DNA of 64,000 nt from Hoeflea prorocentri (GCF_027944115.1 NZ_JAPJZI010000001.1:3100001-3164000), one strand, 5' to 3'; numbered from the stretch's first letter, positions 36,734 to 46,027 are shown. Numbers and translations: made by a program. Notes: a model not told the origin generated them from the letters alone.

Positions 36734-37132
36734 ATGCCGAACCTTGAAACGATTGCAGTCGTCTATGACCTTCCGGCAGCCCTGTGCCTGAAGTCCGCCC
36801 TGGAAAGCCAGGGTATTTTGGTCTTTGTCGATGGCCTCCATCACGCCAGCGTCGACTGGTGGGTGACCGTTGCCCTGGGCGGCATGCAGGTGCGGGTGAT
36901 CGACCGGGACGCCACAGCAGCAAGGGACTATCTGCAACACGTCGAAGGCGAAAGGGTCCCACAATCTCCGATATCGTCTGACATCTGGAGACGACCGGTG
37001 ACAAATGGTCTCTTGCTTTTCTTCGGGATGATGCTGGCCTCAACGCCGATCTGGTTGCGTACACGGCCCCGCGGCCTCAACCAGCCGCCACAGGTTTCAA
37101 CTGATGGGCCGCCGGCAACGACGAGCGGCTGA
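36734..37132 (+). CDS. DUF2007-like putative signal-transducing membrane protein
   Basis: This 132-residue protein starts with a DUF2007-type alpha/beta domain (about 1-75; IAVVYDLPAALCLKSALESQGI and GGMQVRVIDRDATAARDYL). One membrane helix follows near residues 92-108 (GLLLFFGMMLASTPIWL), then a short polar tail. DUF2007 proteins are annotated as possible signal transducers or PII-like folds with no proven function. A strong AAAGGGGGG ribosome site precedes the ATG. A CIRCE element 103-129 bases upstream suggests heat control. Confidence 0.65.
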   Translation: MPNLETIAVVYDLPAALCLKSALESQGILVFVDGLHHASVDWWVTVALGGMQVRVIDRDATAARDYLQHVEGERVPQSPISSDIWRRPVTNGLLLFFGMMLASTPIWLRTRPRGLNQPPQVSTDGPPATTSG

Positions 37133-37144
37133 TTGCCAGAGCCA

Positions 37145-37807
37145 TCACAAGCGGGCGCGAACCTGCTGATGATCCGAAAACACCGCATGCGCACCGGCTT
37201 CCTCAAGCCTTTGCGCATGATCGTCGCCCACATGACCGCCGCCGGCAAAACCCCAGACGGTCATCCCGGCGGCAAGGCCCGCCTTCACGCCGTTTACGCT
37301 GTCTTCAATAACGAGACATCCGGCCGGGTCGGCATCGAGTTTGCCGGCCGCCATCAAAAAGAGATCAGGGGCCGGTTTGCCGTTATCAACCTGGCCGGCA
37401 TGATAGATGTGAGGATCGAAATGCCGCCGCAGCCGGGTGAGTTCGAGTTTTAGAACCAGGCTGTCCGGAGCGCTGGAGGAGGCTACCGCCATCGGCCCGT
37501 CAAAGCGGTGGATCACCGCATCGATCCCGTCAATCATGCGCAAATCGGTTTTCATGCGGGCAATGCAGGCCTTTCGAAGCGAAGTGCCGAAATCCTCCGG
37601 CAGCGCCCTGCCCTTTTCACTGCGGTGGTCCCGGTCGAGTTCCGCCAGATAATCCGCCGAGCTCAGGCCCATGAAGCGGCGCTGATATTCACTGGCATCG
37701 TAGGACAGCCCGATGCGTTCCAGATGTTGACGTTCGACCGCTGTGTAAATCACCTCGGAATCGACTAGCACACCGTCGCAATCAAAGATGATTGCCGCAA
37801 ATTTCAT
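37145..37807 (-). CDS. HAD-superfamily hydrolase (phosphatase / beta-phosphoglucomutase-like)
   Basis: This 220-residue protein has all four HAD motifs: I FDCDGVLVDSE with the nucleophile Asp, II the Ser in AVASSSAPDS, III the Lys in GKPAPDLFL, IV CLVIEDSVNGVKAG. The helical cap lies at about 15-80. Relatives dephosphorylate small sugar phosphates, phosphoglycolate or nucleotides. It follows the LysR gene on the same strand by 40 bases. No pathway is suggested by the neighbours. Confidence 0.85.
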   Translation of the reverse strand: MKFAAIIFDCDGVLVDSEVIYTAVERQHLERIGLSYDASEYQRRFMGLSSADYLAELDRDHRSEKGRALPEDFGTSLRKACIARMKTDLRMIDGIDAVIHRFDGPMAVASSSAPDSLVLKLELTRLRRHFDPHIYHAGQVDNGKPAPDLFLMAAGKLDADPAGCLVIEDSVNGVKAGLAAGMTVWGFAGGGHVGDDHAQRLEEAGAHAVFSDHQQVRARL

Positions 37808-37847
37808 GATCAGAATATCCTCTCGTGCAAGCCCGCAGCCTGGGCCT

Positions 37848-38762
37848 TCATTGCAACGCCGCGCGGATCATCTTCTGGCAACGGGCCGCCATGAAGTCAA
37901 TGAACAGGCGCAGCTTCGGATCCTGGAAATCCTTGTGCGGGAAGATAACGGCCAGTTTCGCTGCCGTTGGCGGATTATCCGGAAGGACCGTCACAAGCTG
38001 GCCCGAATTTATGAAAGGCTGAACTTCGAAACGAGGTTTGTTGACGATGCCGTGACCGGCCAGCGCCCATTCCATAAGAACGTCGCCATCATCGGAATCG
38101 AAGACGCCGGCAACCTCCACCTTGCGGACACCCTCAGGTGTCTGCAGCGTCCATACAAATTCGCTGGAGCCCGGAAACCGCAAGAGCAGGCAGTTGTGAC
38201 TGTCTTTGACAAGACGGTCGATCGTCTCAGGCATGCCCGCCTTGGCGATATAATCCGGCGAGGCGCACAGCACACGTTCGCAATCCATAATGCCGCGCAT
38301 GCGCAGCGAGGAATCCTCGATGACGCCGAGCCGGAAGGCCAGATCGATGCTCTCCTTCAAGATATCGACATTGTGGTCGGACAGCCGCAGCCGGACTTCG
38401 ATCTCGGGATATTGTTCGTGAAATGCCGGAATGCCGGATGCGATAAAACGACGGCCAAAGCCAAGCGGAGCGGTGACGCGGATAACGCCCTTGGGTTTGC
38501 CGGAAACGGAGGCAATGGAGGCTTCGGCATCCTCGACCGCCCGGATAATACGCCCGGCGCCGCCGTAAAATATCTTGCCGTGCTCCGTCGGCGTCAATTG
38601 CCGCGTGGTCCGGTTGAAAAGCCGCACGCCGAGATACTTCTCCAGTTCCTTGACGCGATTGCTGGCAACGGCCGGCGATATGCGCAAGTCACGCCCCGCC
38701 GCAGAAAGATTTCCCAACTCGACAACCCTCAGGAACACCTTAATATTTTCAAAATATGACAT
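37848..38762 (-). CDS. LysR-family transcriptional regulator
   Basis: This 304-residue protein has the LysR helix-turn-helix at residues 1-60 (FLRVVELGNLSAAGRDLRISPAVASNRVKELEKYLG) and a periplasmic-binding-like effector domain with SIDLAFRLG and FPHKDFQDPKLRLFIDFM. It belongs to the CrgA/DsdC-like branch. It is divergent from puuD with a 108-base gap, so it is a candidate activator of the urate and guanine genes puuD-guaD. Confidence 0.9.
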   Translation of the reverse strand: MSYFENIKVFLRVVELGNLSAAGRDLRISPAVASNRVKELEKYLGVRLFNRTTRQLTPTEHGKIFYGGAGRIIRAVEDAEASIASVSGKPKGVIRVTAPLGFGRRFIASGIPAFHEQYPEIEVRLRLSDHNVDILKESIDLAFRLGVIEDSSLRMRGIMDCERVLCASPDYIAKAGMPETIDRLVKDSHNCLLLRFPGSSEFVWTLQTPEGVRKVEVAGVFDSDDGDVLMEWALAGHGIVNKPRFEVQPFINSGQLVTVLPDNPPTAAKLAVIFPHKDFQDPKLRLFIDFMAARCQKMIRAALQ

Positions 38763-38870
38763 AGGCAGACCATAGGATTATTTAGAATTTTTTGAAAGTC
38801 ATCCGGCAAGTCTGCGCTTTCTTTAAAGCGGCGCGGTCGTCACAATACGGCAAAGCACAAGGGGACCCAT

Positions 38871-40124
38871 ATGTACGAATTCGCCATTGCCTGGGATTGG
38901 CTGTCCTTTGCCGCGCGCTGGCTTCACGTCATTACCGCCATCGCCTGGATCGGCTCGTCATTTTATTTCATTGCCCTGGATCTCGGGCTGCGGCAGCGGG
39001 TCGGTCTGCCGGAAGGAGCCTATGGCGAGGAATGGCAGGTCCATGGCGGCGGGTTTTATCATATTCAGAAATATCTGGTTGCCCCCGCCGAGATGCCCGA
39101 ACACCTGACCTGGTTCAAATGGGAATCCTACATGACGTGGATTTCCGGCTTCGCCCTGATGTGCATCGTCTATTATGCAGGCGCCGATCTTTACCTGATC
39201 GATCCTGCAGTGCTCGACGTTTCCGCCCCGGTCGCGATCCTGATTTCGATCGCTTCGCTGGCACTTGGCTGGGTTATCTACGATTTCGCCTGTAAAGCAT
39301 TCCTGGGCAAGAGCGATACGCTGCTGATGGTGTTTCTTTATGCCGTGCTTGTGTTGATGGCCTGGGGCTATACCCACCTCTTCACCGGCCGGGCGGCCTT
39401 CCTTCATCTGGGCGCCTTCACGGCAACGGTCATGTCGGCCAATGTCTTCATGATCATCATCCCCAATCAGAAAGTGGTCGTTGCCGATCTGATCGCCGGG
39501 CGCAAACCTGACCCGAAATACGGGCAGATCGCCAAGCAGCGCTCGACGCATAACAACTACCTGACGCTGCCGGTGATCTTTTTGATGTTGTCGAACCACT
39601 ACCCGCTGGCCTTTGCCACGGAATTCAACTGGGTGATCGCGTCGCTGGTTTTCCTCATGGGCGTCACCATCCGTCACTGGTTCAATACGCGCCATGCCCG
39701 CAAGGGCAATCCGACCTGGACTTGGCTGGCAACCGCCATCATCTTTATCATCATCATCTGGCTCTCAACCGTGCCGAAGGTCCTGACAGGCGAGAGCGAC
39801 GGGGAGATGGCGGTTGTTGCGCCGGCCTTCGAGCGTTTTGCCGCCAATGCGCATTTTGAAGAAGCAAGGGATGTCGTTTTGTCGCGCTGCTCCATGTGCC
39901 ATGCGCAGGAGCCGGTCTGGGAAGGCATCATTGTGCCGCCGAAGGGCGTGCTGCTTGAAACGGATGCGGAAATCGCCGCGCAGGCCCGCGATGTCTATCT
40001 GCAGGCAGGCCGCAGCCATGCGATGCCGCCTGCAAACATCACGCGGATGGAACCATCGGAGCGGCAAATGCTCGTGGCCTGGTTCGAAAGCGCCGTTGCC
40101 TCGAAAACGGAGCAAAGCAAGTGA
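38871..40124 (+). CDS. puuD: Membrane urate oxidase/hydroxylase with cytochrome c domain
   Basis: This 417-residue protein converts urate to 5-hydroxyisourate at the inner membrane. The first 310 residues carry about eight membrane helices (WLHVITAIAWIGSSFYFIAL; IIFIIIIWLSTVPKVL) with DUF989-type histidines. The C-terminal cytochrome c domain has the heme site CSMCH near residue 340 and the axial Met in SHAMPPANIT. PuuD replaces soluble uricase in rhizobia and relatives. guaD overlaps its stop (GTGA). AGGGGA precedes the start. Confidence 0.95.
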   Translation: MYEFAIAWDWLSFAARWLHVITAIAWIGSSFYFIALDLGLRQRVGLPEGAYGEEWQVHGGGFYHIQKYLVAPAEMPEHLTWFKWESYMTWISGFALMCIVYYAGADLYLIDPAVLDVSAPVAILISIASLALGWVIYDFACKAFLGKSDTLLMVFLYAVLVLMAWGYTHLFTGRAAFLHLGAFTATVMSANVFMIIIPNQKVVVADLIAGRKPDPKYGQIAKQRSTHNNYLTLPVIFLMLSNHYPLAFATEFNWVIASLVFLMGVTIRHWFNTRHARKGNPTWTWLATAIIFIIIIWLSTVPKVLTGESDGEMAVVAPAFERFAANAHFEEARDVVLSRCSMCHAQEPVWEGIIVPPKGVLLETDAEIAAQARDVYLQAGRSHAMPPANITRMEPSERQMLVAWFESAVASKTEQSK

Positions 40125-41443
40125 GCGCGAGACTGATCAGGGGACGGCTCCTGTCGTTCAAGCAAGCGCCGCAGGGCTTGGATGATTCATCCAGCTACAG
40201 CTACGAGGAAGACGGCGCCGTCCTGATGCGTGACGGAATGATCGCGGCCTCAGGCGATTATGCAGCCGTAAAGACGAATGCGCCGGAGGATTGCATCGAA
40301 AGCGATCACCGACCGCATCTCATCATGCCCGGCTTCATCGACACGCATATCCACTTTCCGCAGATGCAGATTGTCGGCTCCTATGCCTCTGCCCTCCTGG
40401 AATGGCTGACCACATACACCTTTGTCGAGGAACAGCGCTTTTCCGACGCCGATCACGCAGCGCGCATTGCAAGTGCCTTTTTCGACGAGCTGCTGCGCCA
40501 CGGCACAACCACCGCTGCGGCCTATTGCTCGGTTCACAAACAGTCAGCCGATGCGTTTTTTACCGAAAGCCACCGGCGCAATCTGCGGATGATCGCCGGC
40601 AAGGTGATGATGGACCGAAACGCACCGCCCGGCCTTCTGGACACGCCGCAAAGCGGCTATGACGACACCAAGGCGGTGATCGAGGAATGGCACGGCAAGG
40701 GCCGCCAGATGGTGGCGATCACACCGCGCTTTGCCATCACCTCAACGCCCGGGCAACTGGAGATGGCGGCAACGCTCATGCGTGAGCATCCGGATCTGCA
40801 CATGCAGACGCATCTGTCGGAGAACCACGCTGAAATCGCCTTTGCGAAGGAGCTGTTTCCCTGGAGCCAGGACTACACCCATGTTTACGAACATTACGGC
40901 CTTCTGGGTCCAAAGAGCCTTTTCGGCCATTGCATCCATCTTGAGGAGCGCGAAGCCGATATCATGTCGGAAACCGGATCGGTTGCCGTCTTTTGCCCGA
41001 CCTCCAATCTTTTCCTTGGCTCGGGCCTTTTTGACCTGAAAACCCTGGACGAACGGGACAAGCCGGTCCGCATCGCGGTTGCGACGGACATTGGCGGAGG
41101 AACCAACTACTCCATGCTGCGGACCATCGACGAAGGCTACAAGGTTCTGCAGTTGCAGGGCCAGCGTATGAACCCGCTGGAGAGCTTTTACCGCATCACG
41201 CTCGGCAATGCCCAGGCCTTGTCCCTGGACGACAGGATCGGCTCGCTGGAACCCGGCAGGGAAGCCGATCTGGTTGTGCTCAACGCCCGGGCGACACCGG
41301 CGATGGCCCTTAAAATGGACGTGGTCAGCAAACTGACCGAGGAACTGTTCCTTTTGCAGACACTCGGGGACGACCGGGCCATTGCCGAGACCTATGTCGC
41401 CGGCGAGCCGGCAAAAAGTGTGCTCGCCAACCACCCAGTCTGA
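40121..41443 (+). CDS. guaD: Guanine deaminase
   Basis: This 440-residue amidohydrolase deaminates guanine to xanthine, the substrate of XdhABC. It has the zinc motif PGFIDTHIHFPQMQIVGSYA, then EEQRFSDADHAARIASAFFD, MQTHLSENHAEIAFA, GHCIHLEERE and the Asp in ATDIGGGTNYSML. GTG at 40121 overlaps the puuD stop, so urate oxidation and guanine entry are produced together. Confidence 0.95.
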   Translation: MSARLIRGRLLSFKQAPQGLDDSSSYSYEEDGAVLMRDGMIAASGDYAAVKTNAPEDCIESDHRPHLIMPGFIDTHIHFPQMQIVGSYASALLEWLTTYTFVEEQRFSDADHAARIASAFFDELLRHGTTTAAAYCSVHKQSADAFFTESHRRNLRMIAGKVMMDRNAPPGLLDTPQSGYDDTKAVIEEWHGKGRQMVAITPRFAITSTPGQLEMAATLMREHPDLHMQTHLSENHAEIAFAKELFPWSQDYTHVYEHYGLLGPKSLFGHCIHLEEREADIMSETGSVAVFCPTSNLFLGSGLFDLKTLDERDKPVRIAVATDIGGGTNYSMLRTIDEGYKVLQLQGQRMNPLESFYRITLGNAQALSLDDRIGSLEPGREADLVVLNARATPAMALKMDVVSKLTEELFLLQTLGDDRAIAETYVAGEPAKSVLANHPV

Positions 41444-41517
41444 CAATTCAGGGAATTGCGGCCTGTCAGCACAACATCAGTGACACCATGGCTATAATCC
41501 GGGTTCCTCCGGGCAAG

Positions 41518-42396
41518 TTATGGGCTAACCGGGTTGCCTCCAATGCTTCTGACAAGAGAGCCGGCCACCGCGGCGTCCAGAGCTTTCATGGTCTGATTGT
41601 CCACGACCTGCCGTCGCTGATCAGCAGGAATACCGAGCGGAGCGCATGCGAGAATATCTGCTGTGCTCACCGTTTCACCGGTTATTTCCCGCGCCTTGGA
41701 GGCGGCTCTGGTCAGGACACTATTGACTTGTTTGGCATCGGCGGGCGAGGGAACCCGTCCCACCGGCACCGCGGAAAGGGTGAGCTCGTGATCCTTGGTT
41801 TTTTGACCGACAAGATCAAAATCCCCCTCAATGGTTCCCGAGCCGACAACACTTGTGATCGTGGGGTTTCCCTCACCATTGAGCCCAATGGCGAATTCCA
41901 GTCCGTAGTCGATTTTGTCGGGACAGATGTTTCGTACGGATGCATCCCTGGCGATGCGCGTAAGCCAGTCACCTGCTGCCGTTCGCCCGGTCAAATGCGA
42001 CTGGGTCTTGCCGAATTCACCTGGCCCACAGGGCCGTTCAGCAATATCGATCAAGTAAAAACTGTAGGCAAATGTTCCGACACTGTTGTACTCAATTGTA
42101 GGGCCTGACACCAATGTCAGCCCAAGCGTCTGAGACGCTACGGGGAAAGAAAGCACCAGTTCCCCGGACCCATCATTGGTGTGGTAGGTTTCCAAATTGA
42201 GCGTAATAGTCGCAGCCCAACCCATAAGCCAGTAATGCTCACCAGAAGCCGCGTACAGGGAATCCTGGATTTCGCATTCGATGTTATCGATGATCTCCTG
42301 AATGTTGATCGCCACCCTGTTCGGCAGCTCCGGAAAAGATATACAACCGCTCATGGCAAGAGCGGCGCTCAACATGGAAACTCCGACCAGTTTCAT
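41518..42396 (-). CDS. Hypothetical lipoprotein
   Basis: This 292-residue protein has a lipoprotein signal ending LAMSGC (Cys18), so it should be lipid-anchored in the envelope. The mature part has beta-rich stretches (LMGWAATITLNLETYHT, SGELVLSFPVASQTLGLTLV) and a C-terminal helix near 230-280. I do not recognise a family. It lies between guaD and uraH but faces away from guaD and is 192 bases from uraH, so a role in purine use is not indicated. Codon choice is less GC-biased than its neighbours, suggesting later arrival. Confidence 0.6.
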   Translation of the reverse strand: MKLVGVSMLSAALAMSGCISFPELPNRVAINIQEIIDNIECEIQDSLYAASGEHYWLMGWAATITLNLETYHTNDGSGELVLSFPVASQTLGLTLVSGPTIEYNSVGTFAYSFYLIDIAERPCGPGEFGKTQSHLTGRTAAGDWLTRIARDASVRNICPDKIDYGLEFAIGLNGEGNPTITSVVGSGTIEGDFDLVGQKTKDHELTLSAVPVGRVPSPADAKQVNSVLTRAASKAREITGETVSTADILACAPLGIPADQRRQVVDNQTMKALDAAVAGSLVRSIGGNPVSP

Positions 42397-42588
42397 GTGA
42401 CCCCCTATCGCAAGATATATCGCCCCTCACGCATTCCGGCGGCGAATCGGAACGCCACCAGGAACATCTGTCCAGGATAGAAGTTTTGAGTGCGAACGCA
42501 GAGAAGTTGCGGTTGTACCGGATGTACAATCCACTGTTTTATCGGGGATTACTGCGATGGATACTGACGAGCACCCATCGCGGCAAGA

Positions 42589-42954
42589 TCAACTGCCGCG
42601 ATAGGTCGAGTATCCATAGGGCGATATCAGGAGCGGCACGTGGTAATGCGCGTCCGCATCCGCGATGCCGAAACGGATGGGAATAATGTCCAGGAACGCA
42701 GGTTCCGGAAGGTTCACGCCGCTTTGCCGGAGATAGTCGCCGGCGTGAAACACGATCTCGTATTGGCCTGCCGCCATGCCCTTACCTTCGAGCAACGGTG
42801 CATCGCAGCGACCGTCACCATTGGTGGACACAGACTTGATGAGGCTTCGGGCCTCATCCTGCAGTGCGTAAAGCTCGATTGAAAGACCGGCTGCCGGCTT
42901 GCCGCCAGCGGTATCGAGCACATGAGTTGTCAGTCGTCCTGTGTGTGAGGCCAT
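42589..42954 (-). CDS. uraH: 5-hydroxyisourate hydrolase
   Basis: This 121-residue transthyretin-like enzyme hydrolyses 5-hydroxyisourate to OHCU. The family marks are all present: [16 protein letters not shown] at the start (His), FFHAGDYL-like [12 protein letters not shown], the Arg in [20 protein letters not shown], and the C-terminal tetrapeptide YRGS. The ATG at 42954 is used; an in-frame ATG four codons earlier lacks benefit. It is last in the puuE-uraD-alc-allA-uraH run. Confidence 0.96.
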   Translation of the reverse strand: MASHTGRLTTHVLDTAGGKPAAGLSIELYALQDEARSLIKSVSTNGDGRCDAPLLEGKGMAAGQYEIVFHAGDYLRQSGVNLPEPAFLDIIPIRFGIADADAHYHVPLLISPYGYSTYRGS

Positions 42955-42973
42955 GGGTTCCTCCAATTAGGGT

Positions 42974-43471
42974 TTACCAGTTGTCGCGCTCGATGCGGAA
43001 GACAGATGGGTAGTCGGCTTCTTCGAGATTGTCACCCTCGCCTTCACGGTCGACCACCAGAAAGTCTGATACCTCGTCAATCGCAATCAGCGGATGATGC
43101 CAGACATTTGCATGGAAATTCACGCCTTGCCGTCCGCCGGCCAGAAAGGCCTGCGGCAAACCTGGCCGCCCGTCTTCATCCTTTGCCACGACCACGAGCC
43201 AGGGGCGATTATCAATCGGGAAAAACGCCTGGCTGCCGAGCGGATGGCGCTCCATCATCGCGATCTCATAGGGAAACGGCCGAGGCTGTCCGCGGAAAAG
43301 GTTGATGATGACCTTGCCGCCCCTTTCCGCCTCGGCGCACGCCAGCGCATGGAAACGTTCCGTCGTCCCTTCATTGATTATCCGGCGTTCCGCGCCATCC
43401 GTCTCCAGAACCTCGCCAAACGGAGCGAAGGCCGCGCGCGTCAATGGCCCGATTGGCAACACATCCGCCAT
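42974..43471 (-). CDS. allA: Ureidoglycolate lyase
   Basis: This 165-residue enzyme splits ureidoglycolate to glyoxylate and urea. Family signs are PIGPLTRAAFAPFGEVLE, MMERHPLGSQAFFPI, PGLPQAFLAGGRQGVNFHAN and VWHHPLIAI. It begins one base after alc stops, on the same strand, giving the last step of the pathway. Confidence 0.94.
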   Translation of the reverse strand: MADVLPIGPLTRAAFAPFGEVLETDGAERRIINEGTTERFHALACAEAERGGKVIINLFRGQPRPFPYEIAMMERHPLGSQAFFPIDNRPWLVVVAKDEDGRPGLPQAFLAGGRQGVNFHANVWHHPLIAIDEVSDFLVVDREGEGDNLEEADYPSVFRIERDNW

Positions 43472-43472
43472 G

Positions 43473-44519
43473 TCAGGCCTTGTTTCCGAAGAGGCGAAGA
43501 CGGCTTACGCCGCCATCGGGATGGATGTTGAAGCGGACATGGGTGAACGGGCCCTTCGCTTCGATCTGCCCCTTTTCAAATTCGTGGATATGGTCCATCT
43601 GCAGTTTCTGCGCGGAAAGGATCGGCGTCCACTCTGCGGACGCGGCGACATCCGCATCATCGAAACCGCCTGAATGGTCCGGCAGATAGGCACCCAGAAG
43701 ATCGCAACTGTCGGGATAATTTCCCTTGAAGTGTGCGGTATCGACCACCACACGGCCAAGGGTTCCGGCATGACCGAGTTTGAGCACGGCCCAGTCATGT
43801 CCCGGGCCACGCCTTCGGGCGGTTTCCCAGCCATCACCCATATTGACCCCGCGTCCGGGTCCGAGCAGCCGTTCAGGCGCGCCGAAATGGGCATCCGACC
43901 ATGCAAGTGCGCGGCCGCCATGGAAGACATAGGCAAGATCGACCTCCTCTTCGGGCGTGACCTTGTCCCAGTCGAAATGCGCAGCACCATAGACCCGCAG
44001 GCGGGCAACGCCCCCGTCAGGGTAGATGTGCAATCGCAAATGCGTCCATACGCGGCTTCGCATTGCGTGATCGTCAATCGTCCGGAAATGATGTTGACTG
44101 GGGCCGAGGTCCGTCCTGCCGAGAATCTCCACCCAGTCGGCATTGTCGTCCGGCTCGCCGTCTTCCATGCAGATAGCCTCGACGCTGGCCTGCGGCGGAT
44201 AGTTACCGGTGAAATGGCTGGTGTCTATGTCGAAGCCGAAGATGCGGCCGGGCATGGCCAGCTTGATGACTCCCCAATCATGGCCGGACACGCGTTTGCG
44301 GCGTGATTCCCAGCCGTCCATCCACTTTCCGTTGTCGTCATATTTGTCGGGAATGAAGACGGCCGGGTCATCGGCCAACATACGCTCAAGCGGCGCGAAG
44401 AACTCGTCCGTCGAGTAGAGCGCCTTCGCTCCAAGCCGCGCTGATGCAAGATTGATGGTCCCGTTGGTGAAATCCGGCAGATCAGCGCCGAGATCGGAGG
44501 ATTTGATTATTTCGTTCAT
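43473..44519 (-). CDS. alc: Allantoicase
   Basis: This 348-residue enzyme hydrolyses allantoate to ureidoglycolate and urea. It has two similar beta-sandwich halves. The motif MDGWESRRKRVSGHDWGVIKL in the first recurs as MGDGWETARRRGPGHDWAVLKL in the second, and FDIDTSHFTGNYPP recurs as VVDTAHFKGNYPD. It is three bases after uraD. Confidence 0.96.
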   Translation of the reverse strand: MNEIIKSSDLGADLPDFTNGTINLASARLGAKALYSTDEFFAPLERMLADDPAVFIPDKYDDNGKWMDGWESRRKRVSGHDWGVIKLAMPGRIFGFDIDTSHFTGNYPPQASVEAICMEDGEPDDNADWVEILGRTDLGPSQHHFRTIDDHAMRSRVWTHLRLHIYPDGGVARLRVYGAAHFDWDKVTPEEEVDLAYVFHGGRALAWSDAHFGAPERLLGPGRGVNMGDGWETARRRGPGHDWAVLKLGHAGTLGRVVVDTAHFKGNYPDSCDLLGAYLPDHSGGFDDADVAASAEWTPILSAQKLQMDHIHEFEKGQIEAKGPFTHVRFNIHPDGGVSRLRLFGNKA

Positions 44520-44522
44520 TAT

Positions 44523-45017
44523 CTACTCCGGCAAAATGGCTTCGAGTCTTAGCCTGGCAATCTTTTCAACCTGTTCGCAGGCCGTTTGGAACTCTTCGTC
44601 CTGGGTGTTGGAAATGCGCTGTTTGAAGGCGGCGAGGATGTCGTCCTTGCCAAGGCCCTTGACCGCGATGATGAAGGGAAAGCCGAAGCGGGTCTTGTAG
44701 TCCTCGTTCAAACGCGTGAATTCGGCATGCTCATCGGCACTGAGACGGTCGAGGCCGGCGCCGGCCTGTTCGGCCTTGGAATCATCCGTCAGTTTCCCGG
44801 CAATCGCCAGTTTCCCGGCAAGATCGGGGTGGGCCAGCAGCACATCGCGGCGCTCGTCCCGGCTTGCCTGACGGAAAATGGCACAAAGGGCCGCGTGAAC
44901 CGCACCACAGCGCAGCGGATCGTAGACCGCGCCGCTGTCATAGGCGCGTTCGGCGACCCACGGCGAATGCTCAAAAACACCGCCGCACTGGTCAATGAAC
45001 GAACTGCGCGCCGTCAT
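44523..45017 (-). CDS. uraD: OHCU decarboxylase
   Basis: This 164-residue helical enzyme decarboxylates 2-oxo-4-hydroxy-4-carboxy-5-ureidoimidazoline to S-allantoin. It shows CGGVFEHSPWVAERAY with the catalytic His, LLAHPDLAGKLA, and LNEDYKTRFGFPFIIAVKG. Its ATG overlaps the puuE stop by four bases. Confidence 0.95.
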   Translation of the reverse strand: MTARSSFIDQCGGVFEHSPWVAERAYDSGAVYDPLRCGAVHAALCAIFRQASRDERRDVLLAHPDLAGKLAIAGKLTDDSKAEQAGAGLDRLSADEHAEFTRLNEDYKTRFGFPFIIAVKGLGKDDILAAFKQRISNTQDEEFQTACEQVEKIARLRLEAILPE

Positions 45018-45934
45018 TTGCCGCCTCCCGCCGGTTTGTGGTGTTCATGCCAGTGCCGTGCAATATCGATACGCCGGGCGACCCAAGCGTCATCATGGGA
45101 GGCCACATAGTCGAGGAACCGGGCAAGTGCGGCAGCACGGCCCGGCCGTCCGATGAGACGGCAATGCAGGCCCACCGACATCATCTTCGGCGCACCGGCC
45201 ACGCCCTCGGCATGAAGCACGTCAAAACTGTCCTTAAGATAGCTGAAAAACTGTTCGCCGCTGTTGAAGCCCTGAGGCGTTGCAAAGCGCATGTCGTTGG
45301 CATCGAGCGTATAGGGAATGATGAGATGCGGCCGGTTCGGCCCGTCGACCCAGTAGGGCAGATCGTCGGCATAGGCATCGGAGCTGTAAAGAAACCCGCC
45401 CTCTTCTACGGCCAGATCAACAGAGTGGATCGAGCTGCGGCCGGTATACCAGCCAAGCGGGCGTTCACCGGTGACCTGCGTGTGAATGCGGATCGCCTCG
45501 CGCATATGCTCGGCTTCTTCTTCGCGGGTAAAGTCGCGGTAGTCGATCCATTTGAGCCCGTGGGAGGCGATCTCCCAGCCGGCTTCCTTCATGCCGGCGA
45601 CAGCGTCGGGGTTTTTTTCCATGGCGGTCGCGACACCGTAAACAGTGACCGGCATGTCACGGCTGGTGAACATGCGCCACAGCCGCCAGAAGCCGGCACG
45701 CGAGCCATACTCATATATCGACTCCATGTTCATGTGCCGTTGACCCGGCCATGAAACGGCACCGACGATTTCGGACAGAAAAGCTTCTGAACCGGCATCG
45801 CCGTGGAGGATATTGTTTTCGCCGCCCTCCTCGTAGTTGATGACGAACTGAACGGCGACCTTCGCACCGCCGGGCCATTTCGGATCCGGAGTGTGCCGTC
45901 CGTAGCCGATCATATCGCGCGGGTATTCTGACAC
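45014..45934 (-). CDS. puuE: Allantoinase of the polysaccharide-deacetylase type
   Basis: This 306-residue enzyme hydrolyses allantoin to allantoate. Unlike the metal-dependent amidohydrolase AllB, PuuE has a NodB-like fold: RDMIGYGRHTPDPKWPGGAKV, VQFVINYEEGGENNILHGD, EIASHGLKWIDYRD and GWYTGRSSIHSVDL are its marks. It leads the reverse-strand operon. A 13-base TGAAAC-T-GTTTCA dyad lies 81-93 bases upstream. Confidence 0.95.
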   Translation of the reverse strand: MSEYPRDMIGYGRHTPDPKWPGGAKVAVQFVINYEEGGENNILHGDAGSEAFLSEIVGAVSWPGQRHMNMESIYEYGSRAGFWRLWRMFTSRDMPVTVYGVATAMEKNPDAVAGMKEAGWEIASHGLKWIDYRDFTREEEAEHMREAIRIHTQVTGERPLGWYTGRSSIHSVDLAVEEGGFLYSSDAYADDLPYWVDGPNRPHLIIPYTLDANDMRFATPQGFNSGEQFFSYLKDSFDVLHAEGVAGAPKMMSVGLHCRLIGRPGRAAALARFLDYVASHDDAWVARRIDIARHWHEHHKPAGGGK

Positions 45935-46014
45935 GTTTTTACCGCTCCCTGTTTGCCATGCGACGGTAGCATCACAGATATCAAAACTCGACGCTCCAAA
46001 CCCCCGGCATTTGT

Positions 46015-46027
46015 TGAAACTGTTTCA
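46015..46027. promoter_or_regulatory. Dyad TGAAAC-T-GTTTCA upstream of puuE
   Basis: This perfect 13-base odd palindrome lies 81-93 bases in front of puuE. It resembles LacI- or GntR-type operators. It is the only clear dyad in the gap and may control the ureide operon. Confidence 0.4.

Noticed and set aside
41444-41458. CAATTC-AGG-GAATTG palindrome after guaD
   Set aside because: Too weak for a terminator (AT-rich stem, no T tract) and not placed in a promoter.
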